In this document: positions 1-8,540 of the stretch, in pieces
Layout: every line of letters begins with the position of its first letter
How positions within the stretch are numbered: the first letter of the stretch is position 1
NCBI RefSeq assembly: GCF_009026145.1
Contig: NZ_WBUE01000005.1
Coordinates: forward strand, 124,001 to 188,000
Source of the DNA: Hyphomicrobium sp.
Lineage (GTDB): Bacteria; Pseudomonadota; Alphaproteobacteria; Rhizobiales; Hyphomicrobiaceae
Length of the DNA: 64,000 nucleotides
Direction: 5' to 3'
The notes under the pieces: generated by a model
Database searches by the model: none
The model's input: the letters and a program-made list of their open reading frames with translations, nothing else
What the model was told of the DNA's origin: nothing
Made by a program: the position numbers and the translations under genes

Positions 1-2756
1 ACAAAGCCTACGAGTCCGGCATGGTCATGGTCTGCGCTGCCGGCAATAACTACTCCGGATTTCCAACGCGTGAGATCGTCTGGCCTGCGCGTTTCGAGCG
101 CGTCATCGCCGCTTGCGGTGTCATGGCCAACATGCGCCCCTACTACAATCTTCCACTCGGCGTGATGCAGGGCAACTACGGCCCACCGGGGAAGATGCAT
201 ACCGCAATGGCCGCATTTACCCCCAACACCACATGGGCCAGGCTCGGCTGCAAGAAGCTTATCGATATGGATGGCGCCGGAACCTCCTCGGCAACACCGC
301 AGATCGCGGCCGCGGCCGCCCTCTGGCTCGCCAAGAACGGTGACCAGTTTCCCGGTCGGACTTGGCAGCGCGCCGAAGCCGCCCGCGTAGCTCTGTTTGC
401 CAGCGCCCGAAAGAGCATGCCGCATGTCTCGAGCCACGATGTGGAGGAGATGCTTGGACGCGGGATTCTGGATGCCGCAGAGGCGCTGGAGCAGGTCCCG
501 AAGGCGACGGACCTCAAGCGCGTGCCGCCGGACAGCGCAGACTTCACTCTCCTCAGGGCATTGCCAGGCTTCGGTGCCGCGAGGCCGTCTCCGGCCGAGC
601 GGCTTCTTGAAATCGAGCTTGGCCAACTTGTCAGCCGATCGCGCACGCTGCAAGAACTTGTCGCCGAGATCCGCGGCGGCACGAATGCCGACGACCGGAG
701 CCTGCGCCAGATTGCTGAAGCGCTTGTCGACGGGCAGATGGCGAGCGCTGCCCTGCGCCGAGCAATCACCCACCGCTATGCGATCGGCCATACGCCCGCC
801 GTCAGCCTGGACAAGGCAGGGCCGAAGCCCCGCGCCGAGACCCCCTCGGGGTCTCGCATGATGCGCCGTAACCTGCGCGCTTTACCGGCCTATCGCCGGC
901 TGCGCATGTTCGCGATCGACCCAAGCTACAGCACCAGGCTCGATACTGCCTTCCTCAATGAGGTCGTTGCAAAGGTGCCCTGGGAGGCGAGCGCGGCGCT
1001 GAGCAGCTCCCTCAAGCCTGGACCCGTCGGGGAATACGTCGAGGTGGTTGACATCGATCCCCCAAGTGCATGCGTGTACGAGCCCATCGATCTCGACGAT
1101 CCACTGCTCTTGGCATCGGACGGCTTGGCTCCCTCAGAAGGGAATCCGCAATTCCATCAGCAGATGGTGTACGCGGTCGCGATGACCACGATCTCGCATT
1201 TCGAGCGCGCCCTCGGGCGGCGTGCACTCTGGGCGCCGCGCCAAATTCCATATGGTGAGGGCAATGGAGGCTACGAGCGAGTCTACGTCCCGAGGCTCCG
1301 CATCTATCCGCATGCGCTGAGACAGGACAACGCATACTACAGCCCCGACAAGATCGCTCTGCTTTTCGGCTATTTTCCCGCAACCGTCGGCGATGCCGGC
1401 TCGAGCCTGCCGGGCGGGATGGTGTTCACCTGCCTGTCGCACGACATCATCGCCCACGAGACCACGCATGCGCTGCTTGATGGCCTGCATCGGCGATTCG
1501 CCGAGCGCACCAATCCGGACATGCCGGCCTTTCACGAGGCGTTTTCAGATATCGTCGCCCTCTTCCAGCATTTCACCTTCCCCGAGATCGTGCGCTACGC
1601 TGTGATCCGGCATCGCGGGGACTTGGCGATCAGCGACATCCTGGCGGAGATTGGTAAGCAGTTCGGAGACGCATCGGGACGCTATGGCGCCCTGCGGAAC
1701 GCCATCGGACCGCGCACTCAGGAGTTCAGCTACTCAGAGACGATGGAGGCTCATGACCGCGGTGCCATTCTGGTAGCCGCCGTCTTCGACGCTTTCGTCG
1801 CCATCTATAAACGCCGGACCGACAAGCTGCTGCGGGTCGCAGGCTACACGTCCTGGTCGGCCGGGGACACCTCGATCCGTACCGACAGGCCTTTCCCCTC
1901 GGAACTCGTCGACCTCCTGGCCGAGGAGGCTTCGAAAACCGCAAGCCATGTCTTACGGATCTGCATCCGCGCGCTTGACTACTGTCCGCCCGTGGACCTC
2001 GATTTCGGCGACTATCTGCGCGCGCTCGTAACGTGCGATGCCGACCTCGTCCCCGATGATCCACTTGGCTACCGGCTCGCCTTCCTGGAGGCGTTCCGCA
2101 ATCGCGGTATCTTCCCGAGGAAAATCCGTACTCTCTCTCTCGAAAGCCTGAACTGGCGCGAACCGGAGCAGCAGATCCGGGGTCTTGGAGAGATCGTGCG
2201 GCGCCTAGATCTCGACTGGAACCTCGATCAGGACCGCAGGCTGGCTTACGAAGCCTCCCGCAACAACGCCGTGCGCTTGCATCGCTGGCTGACCGACAGG
2301 TGGCTCAGCAAGGAGCTAACGGACGACGATCTGAGGACGCTCGGCATCGATCCCGAGCATACACGGCCGGATAAGAGGACCGGGCGGCCGAGCCCGCGGT
2401 TCGAGGTCCATTCTATCCGTCCGGCACACCGCGCGACGCCGGATGGCCGCTTCCGGACCGAGGTGGTTGCTGTGCTCACACAGAGTCGCGTCGAGCCGCT
2501 GTACCGCCAGGGCGAGGGTACCGCCGACGCTGACCAGAGGTTCCGCTTCCGCGGTGGCGCGACGCTGATCATCGACGCCGAGCCCGGCAACGAGCGCATT
2601 CGCTACAGCATCTTGAAGCCGCTCTGGAACAAAGATCGCCTCGCCAAAACGCGGGCCTACCTCGCAGGAGAGCCGGAGTTTGGTCTGAGAGCCACCTACG
2701 GGCTCGCGGACCGCGCCCTCGTCGAGCCGTTTGCTCTGCTGCACAGCCGGATATGA
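1..2756 (+). CDS. Subtilase (S8) - gluzincin metalloprotease fusion, 5' partial
   Basis: The reading frame is open from base 3, so the gene begins upstream of the window. Numbering from the first Met at 21, residues 1-110 are the end of a subtilisin-type domain: oxyanion Asn context AAGNNY and nucleophile motif GAGTSSATP with Ser near 89. The Asp and His of the triad must lie upstream. A second protease follows: HETTH at 479-483 with a third zinc-ligand Glu near 506 in HEAFSDIVA, the thermolysin-like gluzincin pattern. The last 300 residues match nothing I recognise. There is no obvious membrane segment in the visible part. The gene is followed 21 bp later by a metallo-beta-lactamase-fold gene. 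The motifs for two peptidase classes in one chain are seen directly; substrate and role are unknown. Confidence 0.85.
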   Translation, partial: KAYESGMVMVCAAGNNYSGFPTREIVWPARFERVIAACGVMANMRPYYNLPLGVMQGNYGPPGKMHTAMAAFTPNTTWARLGCKKLIDMDGAGTSSATPQIAAAAALWLAKNGDQFPGRTWQRAEAARVALFASARKSMPHVSSHDVEEMLGRGILDAAEALEQVPKATDLKRVPPDSADFTLLRALPGFGAARPSPAERLLEIELGQLVSRSRTLQELVAEIRGGTNADDRSLRQIAEALVDGQMASAALRRAITHRYAIGHTPAVSLDKAGPKPRAETPSGSRMMRRNLRALPAYRRLRMFAIDPSYSTRLDTAFLNEVVAKVPWEASAALSSSLKPGPVGEYVEVVDIDPPSACVYEPIDLDDPLLLASDGLAPSEGNPQFHQQMVYAVAMTTISHFERALGRRALWAPRQIPYGEGNGGYERVYVPRLRIYPHALRQDNAYYSPDKIALLFGYFPATVGDAGSSLPGGMVFTCLSHDIIAHETTHALLDGLHRRFAERTNPDMPAFHEAFSDIVALFQHFTFPEIVRYAVIRHRGDLAISDILAEIGKQFGDASGRYGALRNAIGPRTQEFSYSETMEAHDRGAILVAAVFDAFVAIYKRRTDKLLRVAGYTSWSAGDTSIRTDRPFPSELVDLLAEEASKTASHVLRICIRALDYCPPVDLDFGDYLRALVTCDADLVPDDPLGYRLAFLEAFRNRGIFPRKIRTLSLESLNWREPEQQIRGLGEIVRRLDLDWNLDQDRRLAYEASRNNAVRLHRWLTDRWLSKELTDDDLRTLGIDPEHTRPDKRTGRPSPRFEVHSIRPAHRATPDGRFRTEVVAVLTQSRVEPLYRQGEGTADADQRFRFRGGATLIIDAEPGNERIRYSILKPLWNKDRLAKTRAYLAGEPEFGLRATYGLADRALVEPFALLHSRI

Positions 2757-2777
2757 AAAGGCAGAAAAGGGGGAGGC

Positions 2778-4355
2778 ATGGCCGCACGCATACGCAAAGC
2801 GCCCCGCAAGACGCCGAGGCCGAAGAATCCCGATGCGCGCAGCGCGATGCCCCACAACCGGCGAAGGACGCGGCGGGGTGCGGCCGAGCGCGGAGTCCGC
2901 ATACGCATGTACCGGCAGGGTCTCGGCGACTGCTTCCTCCTCAGGTTTCCGAAACGCGACGGCTCCGATTTCAAGATGCTGATCGACTGTGGCGTCATCC
3001 TCGGTAGTGATGTCCAGCGCCTCCGGGCGTGCGTCACCGATCTCGCCAAGACGACGAACGGCGAAATCGACCTGCTCGTCATCACGCACGAGCACTGGGA
3101 TCACCTCTCCGCGTTCCTGGACGCAAAAAACGAAATGGCCGGCATCGTCTTCCGTGACGTCTGGCTGGCATGGACCGAGGACCCTGCAGATCCAGTGGCC
3201 CGCGAGATCAGAGCGGAATTCGAGGCCCATAAGCGGCTCTTGTTTGGCCTCAACGATGCAACATCGGAGCGTCTCGCGTCGCTGAGCCCAGGCGCGCGAG
3301 CCATCCATCCGCTTGCGCCGCTCTCAGACCTTCTCGGGTTCTTCGGCGCGGCTTCGGGCAAGACGCGCGATGCACTCTCGGAAGCCCGCAGCCGTGGCAG
3401 CGTGACGTACCGGAAACCGGGCGACCCGCCGTGGACTACTCCGGATCTCCCCGGCATCAGGATCTACACGCTGGGTCCGCCGCGTGACCCGAAGGCAATC
3501 AAAAAGACGAATGCCGCAAAGGAGCAGTACGAGATCGCACCCGGTGCAGAGATGATCCGCTCCTTCTTCGCAGCGGCTAGTGTCAATGACGCCACAGCTG
3601 ACCCGAGCGGCGGTATTGCCGGCCTCTTTCGCGCTGCCAGCATGCGCGCCGATGAGGGAGGCAGGCTGGCTGACGTCCAGGCACTGGATCAGCCCTTTGA
3701 CCTTACCTATCAGCGTGCCTTGGACGAAATCGAGGCCGAGCGCAAAACGGATCGCAGTAGGTGGTCTTCGACACTCCGCTTTCTCGATCGCTATTACTGG
3801 GGCCCGGATCCCGACAGCGGTCGGCCTGATCAGGACTGGCGGCGCATTGACGATGACTGGCTGGGTCTCGGCACCGAGTTGGCGCTTGCGCTCGATAACG
3901 CAACCAACAACACCAGCCTTGTGCTCGCTATCGAGCTTGTCGAGAGCGGGCGGGTGCTGCTGTTTCCCGCCGACGCCCAAGCCGGCAATTGGCTTTCATG
4001 GAATGACCTCGCATGGAGCGTGGACGGCAAATCCGTTACCGCCACTGATCTGCTGCGGCGCACGGTCTTCTACAAGGTCGGGCACCATGGAAGTCACAAC
4101 GCGACCATGAAGTCCCAGGGCCTCGAGCTGATGGAGAGCACGGATCTGGTCGCCTTCATTCCCGTCGACGAGGTGATGGCCAAAAAACGGGGCTGGAACA
4201 GGATGCCTTTGCCAGCGCTCGTTGATGTCCTCCGCGAAAAGACAGCGAACAGAGTGCTGAGGTCGGACGACCCGAAACAGACGAGCTACGCCGCATTCCG
4301 CGGACGACTCGAGGTCGACGACCTCTTCTACGAGTACGCGGTTCCCGAGCAATGA
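2778..4355 (+). CDS. ComEC/Rec2-type metallo-beta-lactamase-fold hydrolase
   Basis: 525 aa. After an Arg-rich N-terminus, residues 44-72 carry the MYRQGLGDCFLLRF...LIDCG opening typical of ComEC-like MBL domains. THEHWDH at 103-109 is the zinc motif HxHxDH, and GHHGSH at 435-440 supplies further metal-ligand histidines. No membrane channel domain is present, so this is a stand-alone soluble hydrolase, not a DNA-uptake protein. A GGGGGAGG-like ribosome site precedes ATG 2778; homology really starts near Met44 (2907), so the start is uncertain. It lies 21 bp after the protease-fusion gene and 39 bp before the transglycosylase-like gene, which suggests one operon. In this family substrates are usually phosphodiesters or nucleotides; here that is inference only. 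Confidence 0.8.
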   Translation: MAARIRKAPRKTPRPKNPDARSAMPHNRRRTRRGAAERGVRIRMYRQGLGDCFLLRFPKRDGSDFKMLIDCGVILGSDVQRLRACVTDLAKTTNGEIDLLVITHEHWDHLSAFLDAKNEMAGIVFRDVWLAWTEDPADPVAREIRAEFEAHKRLLFGLNDATSERLASLSPGARAIHPLAPLSDLLGFFGAASGKTRDALSEARSRGSVTYRKPGDPPWTTPDLPGIRIYTLGPPRDPKAIKKTNAAKEQYEIAPGAEMIRSFFAAASVNDATADPSGGIAGLFRAASMRADEGGRLADVQALDQPFDLTYQRALDEIEAERKTDRSRWSSTLRFLDRYYWGPDPDSGRPDQDWRRIDDDWLGLGTELALALDNATNNTSLVLAIELVESGRVLLFPADAQAGNWLSWNDLAWSVDGKSVTATDLLRRTVFYKVGHHGSHNATMKSQGLELMESTDLVAFIPVDEVMAKKRGWNRMPLPALVDVLREKTANRVLRSDDPKQTSYAAFRGRLEVDDLFYEYAVPEQ

Positions 4356-4394
4356 GATTAACCGACCACGGATAGCGCTGGGGAGGAGTGCAAA

Positions 4395-5210
4395 ATGCCG
4401 AATGCCGACGCCATCAGATGGTTCAAAGGGGAATTTCAGCGCCGCATCGAAAGCGCCATTGCCGGTACTCCCTTCAGTCTTGATATGCTGACGGCTGTCG
4501 CCTGCCAGGAAACCGGCTACATCTGGGATGTGCTCCGTAAGCAGAACCTGAGCAAGAACCGCTTGCTTGGGCTCTGCGTCGGCGACACGTTGGACGAGGA
4601 CAGGGGCCGCAGGGCCTTTCCTAGGACGAAGGCTGCCTTGCTGGCCAAGCCCCGCGGACTGGAGATGTTCAACATCGCGCGTCAGGCCTTGATCGACATG
4701 GCGCAGTACATCCCAAGCTACAGGGCCGCGGCACGGCAATCCAACAAGTTCTGCCACGGCTTCGGCATCTTTCAGTACGACCTGCAGTTCTTCCTCAACG
4801 AGCCGGACTACTTCCTTGAGAAGCGCTATGCGGATTTCGACGCCTGCGCTGCAAAGGCGGTGGAAGAACTCAGTGCGGCGATGAAGCACATCGGATGGCA
4901 GAACAAGGCGTCATTGACCGACATGGAGATGGTCGGCGTCGCCATTGCTTACAACACCGGCACCTACCGTCCGAGCAGAGGCCTAAAGCAAGGACACTTC
5001 GACGGCCGTAAGTACTACGGCGAAAACTTTTTCGAGTTCCTCCGCCTCTCGAAGACGGTGCCCTCGCCGGGGGCGGCGCCCGCGATTGCGGCGGCAGGGC
5101 GAGGATTTGCCGCACTACCACCCCCCGCTGCCGGTGTCCTCGAAAGGGCACCTCTACAGGGTCGACGTGCGAGAGAGCACGCTACGCGTGCGCTCGGAGC
5201 CGTTGATTGA
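4395..5210 (+). CDS. Lytic-transglycosylase/lysozyme-like protein (possibly frameshifted)
   Basis: 271 aa from ATG 4395, preceded by GGGGAGGAG. The order of motifs is that of an SLT-type muramidase: ACQETG with candidate catalytic Glu39, HGFGIFQYD with Gln127, and AIAYNTG near 183-189. No signal peptide is visible. From about residue 223 the sequence becomes Ala/Pro/Gly-rich and loses any family character, while the +1 frame becomes protein-like and continues as an SH3b domain in the next ORF, overlapping by 125 bp. This chain and the next may therefore be one protein split by a frameshift near 5060-5100, or two translationally coupled genes. Expected activity is cleavage of peptidoglycan glycan strands. 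Confidence 0.7.
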   Translation: MPNADAIRWFKGEFQRRIESAIAGTPFSLDMLTAVACQETGYIWDVLRKQNLSKNRLLGLCVGDTLDEDRGRRAFPRTKAALLAKPRGLEMFNIARQALIDMAQYIPSYRAAARQSNKFCHGFGIFQYDLQFFLNEPDYFLEKRYADFDACAAKAVEELSAAMKHIGWQNKASLTDMEMVGVAIAYNTGTYRPSRGLKQGHFDGRKYYGENFFEFLRLSKTVPSPGAAPAIAAAGRGFAALPPPAAGVLERAPLQGRRAREHATRALGAVD

Positions 5211-6102
5211 CCCGAAGGACACAAGCGCGAACGTCATTGGCGAGCTGCCCGATGGACACGTGCTGCGAGCAGTGAGCCCGAAGAAGGTCAAGGGCTTCCT
5301 TGAAATCGAGACAAGCTTGCTCGGAGCCCACTATCGCGGCTTCGTGCTCAGCAAGTATGTAAAACCAGCGGGGCGCGGCGCCATGGCGACCGCCGCGCCT
5401 GGCGTAAAAGCGCCGACGCCGCAGATTCCGGCCGTGTACATGCCGCGGCGCCCCGGCACGGTCACGAAGCGCACGCAGATCGCAGGCGCACATTCGCTCA
5501 ACGAGCCGCAGCAGCCCAGCCGGAAGGGCGAAACGCCGGACGAACTCCGCGCCGAGCTCGCCAACATCATCAGCTACCTTGCCGTCGATAACCCTCGGCA
5601 CGAGCGCTACACGCCTCGAAGCGACCTGACTTTCTGCAACATCTATGCGCACGACTATTGCTACCTTGCAGGCGTCTACTTGCCGCGCGTCTGGTGGACG
5701 CCACGAGCCATCGAAGCCCTCGCTCGCGGCGAGAATATTGCGCCGCTCTACGGCGACACTATCGACGAGCAGCGAGCCAACGATCTCTTTCGGTGGCTGC
5801 GCGACTTCGGGCTACGTTTCGGATGGCGCCGGTCCGCGACGCTGAGCGAGCTGCAAACCGAAGCTAATCAGGGCGCTATCGGTCTTATCGTGGCGCGCAG
5901 AAAACAGGATGGCCGGTCGGGCCACATCGTGGCAGTTGTGCCCGAGACGGAAGAGCACCGCGCCAAGCGCGACCGCTCAGGCGAGGTGGTGGCGCCGCTG
6001 CAAAGCCAGGCTGGTGCCGTCAACTTCCGCTATGGCGCGTCGCGTCGCGAATGGTGGAGGGGAGCCCAATTCGCTGACAACGCCTTCTGGCTGCACGCTT
6101 AG
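5086..6102 (+). CDS. SH3b plus NlpC/CHAP-like cysteine amidase domain protein
   Basis: 338 aa if started at TTG 5086; the frame is open further upstream, with no better start codon. Residues 22-95 look like a bacterial SH3b domain (YRVDVRESTLRVRSEP, ending in GFVLSKYVKP). A Pro/Ala linker at 95-150 leads to a C-terminal domain with candidate nucleophile Cys184 in DLTFCNIYAHD and candidate His280 in SGHIVAVVPE, the Cys-then-His order of NlpC/P60 and CHAP amidases. It overlaps the preceding transglycosylase-like ORF in another frame. Together they resemble a two-activity cell-wall hydrolase such as an endolysin, but no phage genes are nearby. The domain call rests on motif order, not on an alignment. 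Confidence 0.65.
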   Translation: MRRQGEDLPHYHPPLPVSSKGHLYRVDVRESTLRVRSEPLIDPKDTSANVIGELPDGHVLRAVSPKKVKGFLEIETSLLGAHYRGFVLSKYVKPAGRGAMATAAPGVKAPTPQIPAVYMPRRPGTVTKRTQIAGAHSLNEPQQPSRKGETPDELRAELANIISYLAVDNPRHERYTPRSDLTFCNIYAHDYCYLAGVYLPRVWWTPRAIEALARGENIAPLYGDTIDEQRANDLFRWLRDFGLRFGWRRSATLSELQTEANQGAIGLIVARRKQDGRSGHIVAVVPETEEHRAKRDRSGEVVAPLQSQAGAVNFRYGASRREWWRGAQFADNAFWLHA

Positions 6103-6336
6103 GAGCGTCCAAGCCACTCTCGCGTCCCATCTTTCCGGCCAGATGTTCGCGACAGCAATTGCCGAAATGCTGAGCCAAACCGCATTCCGTGTCGACCAAG
6201 ATCCTGCAACACGGCATTTGCATGAGAATGTCGAGCTAGCCGTTGCCGCTGATTGCAGTGAGTCCTTCGTCGGCTCGCGGTGCGCGCGGTCCTACGGTCT
6301 CTGAGACGAGTTGAGGATGACTACTCGGTGCTCGCC

Positions 6337-6498
6337 CTACAAAAGGAAGAAAGCGAGGAGCAGCAGGACGGTAGCCACCCCTGCGATTACGAGCTGTACG
6401 CCGCGAACGAACTTACGGTAATCCCGCAGGTGTTCTGCATAGTCGTCCTCGGCTGCAATTTCTCCTTCCGCGAGCCGCACGCGCTGCACTTTGGCCAT
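6337..6498 (-). CDS. Small aa3-type cytochrome oxidase subunit IV-like peptide
   Basis: A 53-aa ORF running from ATG 6498 to TAG 6337-6339. The N-terminal half is charged (AAEDDYAEHLRDYRKFVRG) and is followed by one hydrophobic helix ending AGVATVLLLLAFFLL. This is the layout of the bacterial aa3-type oxidase subunit IV family: a short acidic cytosolic head, a Tyr/Phe-rich hinge and one transmembrane helix. An FNR/NNR-like box (6556-6569) lies 58 bp upstream, and the gene follows the hemerythrin gene on the same strand. It may be a small subunit of the heme-copper enzyme encoded at 14.6-17.1 kb. The family call is by layout and is not certain. Confidence 0.6.
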   Translation of the reverse strand: MAKVQRVRLAEGEIAAEDDYAEHLRDYRKFVRGVQLVIAGVATVLLLLAFFLL

Positions 6499-6555
6499 TG
6501 AACCTCCGTCGATCCGATGCTTGGTGCGATGGTGGCAAAGATCAATCGGTGTGCT

Positions 6556-6569
6556 TTGATTTTGGTCGA
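6556..6569 (-). promoter_or_regulatory. FNR/NNR-like box, TTGAT-TTTG-GTCGA
   Basis: A weak half-symmetric match to CRP/FNR-family NO or anoxia boxes, 58 bp before the 53-aa oxidase-subunit-like gene. It shares the 10-mer TGATTTTGGT with the better site at 9130. Confidence 0.35.
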
Positions 6570-6637
6570 TAGCGTCGCTGTCTATTAGTTCACGACCCAG
6601 GGCGCCATCGCGACGAACGCGGCCGACGTCGCGGAGA

Positions 6638-7156
6638 TCATCGCACAGCGTCCACCTTAATTTTGACGAATGGGCGCTTGCGCACCTGGGTTGCCCACTG
6701 TACTAGGCCAAGGCCTTCACGCTTGCACACATCGCGCCGATCCAGGATTCTCTGCAGCTGCCTGTCGGGGAGCAGTTCCGTCATAATTGACAGGCCTTCG
6801 CAGTCGCTTACGTGGGGCAGGATGGTGCGGGCGGCTTCAGTTGCCCCACGCGTTTCCGCTTCGCTTAATTTCCCTTTGTCCGCCAATTCGACCAGTGCGT
6901 TTACCGTGCCGATGGCACAGTCATGGTCGAGTAGCATTTTCTCGATGTAGTCCTCGCCCAAGACTTCAACCAGTGACGGGTAGAGAGCTTCCTCCTCGTA
7001 ACGAAAATGCGGGCCAGTCAATCGCGCCGCCTTGCCGATCATCGCCGTAATCCGTGCCTTGTTGTGGGCCCTGAACGCTTCGATAAGCGCGAGCAGAGCG
7101 TCGCGAATCTCACGGTGCTCCTCGCGGAAGGCTATGGCGAATTCGTCAGTCAACAT
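6638..7156 (-). CDS. Hemerythrin-like HHE cation-binding protein
   Basis: 172 aa with the HHE pattern: HREIRD near 14-19, PHFRYEEEALYP near 49-60, DHD near 78, and a later His (ILPHVSD). Such four-helix proteins hold a non-heme di-iron centre and bind O2 or NO, or take part in repair of NO damage to iron centres. The last 40 residues, rich in Lys/Arg, extend past the domain. The start overlaps the end of the NosR-like gene by 11 bp, so the two are probably co-translated. The place beside nitrite and NO reductase genes suggests a role in NO response (inference). Confidence 0.85.
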   Translation of the reverse strand: MLTDEFAIAFREEHREIRDALLALIEAFRAHNKARITAMIGKAARLTGPHFRYEEEALYPSLVEVLGEDYIEKMLLDHDCAIGTVNALVELADKGKLSEAETRGATEAARTILPHVSDCEGLSIMTELLPDRQLQRILDRRDVCKREGLGLVQWATQVRKRPFVKIKVDAVR

Positions 7157-8336
7157 CCGACGGCCCTCTCAGCATTGGCTGGTTTCCACCCTTCTGCCAC
7201 TGAGACAGAGGAGGTTGAAATAGCCGCCCTTGTTTCTGCTCGCGTCTCCTGATCAGCGGAGGGCAGACATGGTCGTCCCAATAGTTCAGCTGGCATCGCA
7301 GGCAATCAATGCACTCATTGGCGTTGATCGCACCGAGCGGATCGATAGCCTCAACCGTGCAACTCTCAGCACAGAGCTGGCATTCACGTCCGCACTGCTT
7401 TCGCCGCCGTTGCCAGTCGAACATGCGGGAGCGCGTTGGGATCGCGAGCGCGGCCCCCAGGACGCACAGATAGCGACAATAGAAGCGCCCGATGAAGAGG
7501 CTAGCGCCAAGAAGAACAGCAGCGAAAAGTACAAACGGCCATTCACGTACGAAGCGCAATAGAACGACGGTCTTGAACGGTTCGACCTCCAAGAGCTGCT
7601 CTGCAAGAACCATGTTGCCAAGCGATACTCCAAGAATCCCGAGAAATAGGACGTACTTCAAGCCTGAGAGACGCTCGTGCCACCCATAGGGCGGGCTGAT
7701 CTGACGGATGCCGATCCGTCGAGCCGCTCTGTTGAGAAGCTCCTGGGCCGCGCCGAAGGGGCAGAGCCAACCACAATAGGCGCCGCGTCCCCACAGCAAG
7801 ACCAACACCACCGTCGCACTCCAAAGTATGAAGATAAGTGGTTCTTCGAGGAAGAACACCCAGCTGAACCCGGTGGTCAGGGCATGGGTGAAAGTGAAAA
7901 CGTGAACGGCCGAAAGTTGAGCTTTCGCGTAGAGGCCGAGCCAACCAATGCTAAAGAGGAGAAATCCCGTGCGCAGCCAGGTCAGCTGTGTGCGCCGCCT
8001 CACGAACCAATTCTGGCAAAAGAAAATAGAGAGGAGCAGGACGAGAGACAGCGTAAGGATTGCGACATCGAGCTTGCCCGACTTCCAGGTTTCTACCCAC
8101 GACTGCTCGCCACCCAGACTCATGCCGGTTGGATCAATGCGGCCCCCATAGCCAGCCCAAGCGTAAGCGACGGCGAGCACTAGGCCCGCGGTCGCAACAA
8201 TGGTGCGCAGCGACAACCTCAACCCACGCGTAGTTCTGCGAGGCCCTGCGCGCTTACATCCAGCAGTAGACAATTTCCCTCGGCCCTTCCGCACCGACGG
8301 GGTTGTGAAGCGGACGTGTGGTCTCCGATTTACCAT
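7146..8336 (-). CDS. NosR C-terminal/NapH-like polyferredoxin membrane protein
   Basis: 396 aa. After a basic N-terminus there are about five membrane helices. Motifs in order: YCGWLCPFGAAQEL and FYCRYLCVLGA (the paired CxxxCP-like motifs of NosR/NapH/CcoG proteins), then two ferredoxin clusters, CGRECQLCAESC and CIDCLRCQLN. The N-terminal periplasmic FMN-binding domain of full NosR and NirI is absent, so this matches only their C-terminal half. The family moves electrons from the quinol pool towards periplasmic reductases. It overlaps the hemerythrin gene by 11 bp and starts 18 bp after the 61-aa ORF. The position near nirK suggests electron supply or maturation for nitrogen-oxide reduction. 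Confidence 0.85.
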   Translation of the reverse strand: MVNRRPHVRFTTPSVRKGRGKLSTAGCKRAGPRRTTRGLRLSLRTIVATAGLVLAVAYAWAGYGGRIDPTGMSLGGEQSWVETWKSGKLDVAILTLSLVLLLSIFFCQNWFVRRRTQLTWLRTGFLLFSIGWLGLYAKAQLSAVHVFTFTHALTTGFSWVFFLEEPLIFILWSATVVLVLLWGRGAYCGWLCPFGAAQELLNRAARRIGIRQISPPYGWHERLSGLKYVLFLGILGVSLGNMVLAEQLLEVEPFKTVVLLRFVREWPFVLFAAVLLGASLFIGRFYCRYLCVLGAALAIPTRSRMFDWQRRRKQCGRECQLCAESCTVEAIDPLGAINANECIDCLRCQLNYWDDHVCPPLIRRREQKQGRLFQPPLSQWQKGGNQPMLRGPSDVD

Positions 8337-8354
8337 GCTGCTGGAGAGCGGTCC

Positions 8355-8540
8355 TTAGGCTGTCGCTCCGAAGTTGCAGTCGTACCGCTGGGCCGGTTCT
8401 GGATTCCGCTGCGGGGGATGCGCAGCCCCCGACGCGGAAGCTGGTTCGGGGCAACTGGACCAGCATTCACGATAGACCCCGCCATTCGGCGCGAAGCCCA
8501 TCAATGTTAGTATGGCGACAAAATACGATGTTGAGCTCAT
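8355..8540 (-). CDS. Small ORF, 61 aa, hydrophobic N-terminus, unknown
   Basis: ATG 8540 overlaps the stop of the preceding small ORF by one base (TAATG on the minus strand), and its own stop lies 18 bp before the NosR-like start. Residues 1-23 are hydrophobic (YFVAILTLMGFAPNGG), like a signal or anchor; three Cys follow (ECWSSC and YDC). I recognise no family. The tight spacing on both sides is the main argument that it is translated. Confidence 0.35.
   Translation of the reverse strand: MSSTSYFVAILTLMGFAPNGGVYRECWSSCPEPASASGAAHPPQRNPEPAQRYDCNFGATA

Noticed and set aside
6594-6660. Short protein-like frame reading GAIATNAADVAEIIAQRPP, perhaps a transposase or other gene remnant
   Set aside because: Too short to assign; no inverted repeats or other mobile-element parts are nearby.
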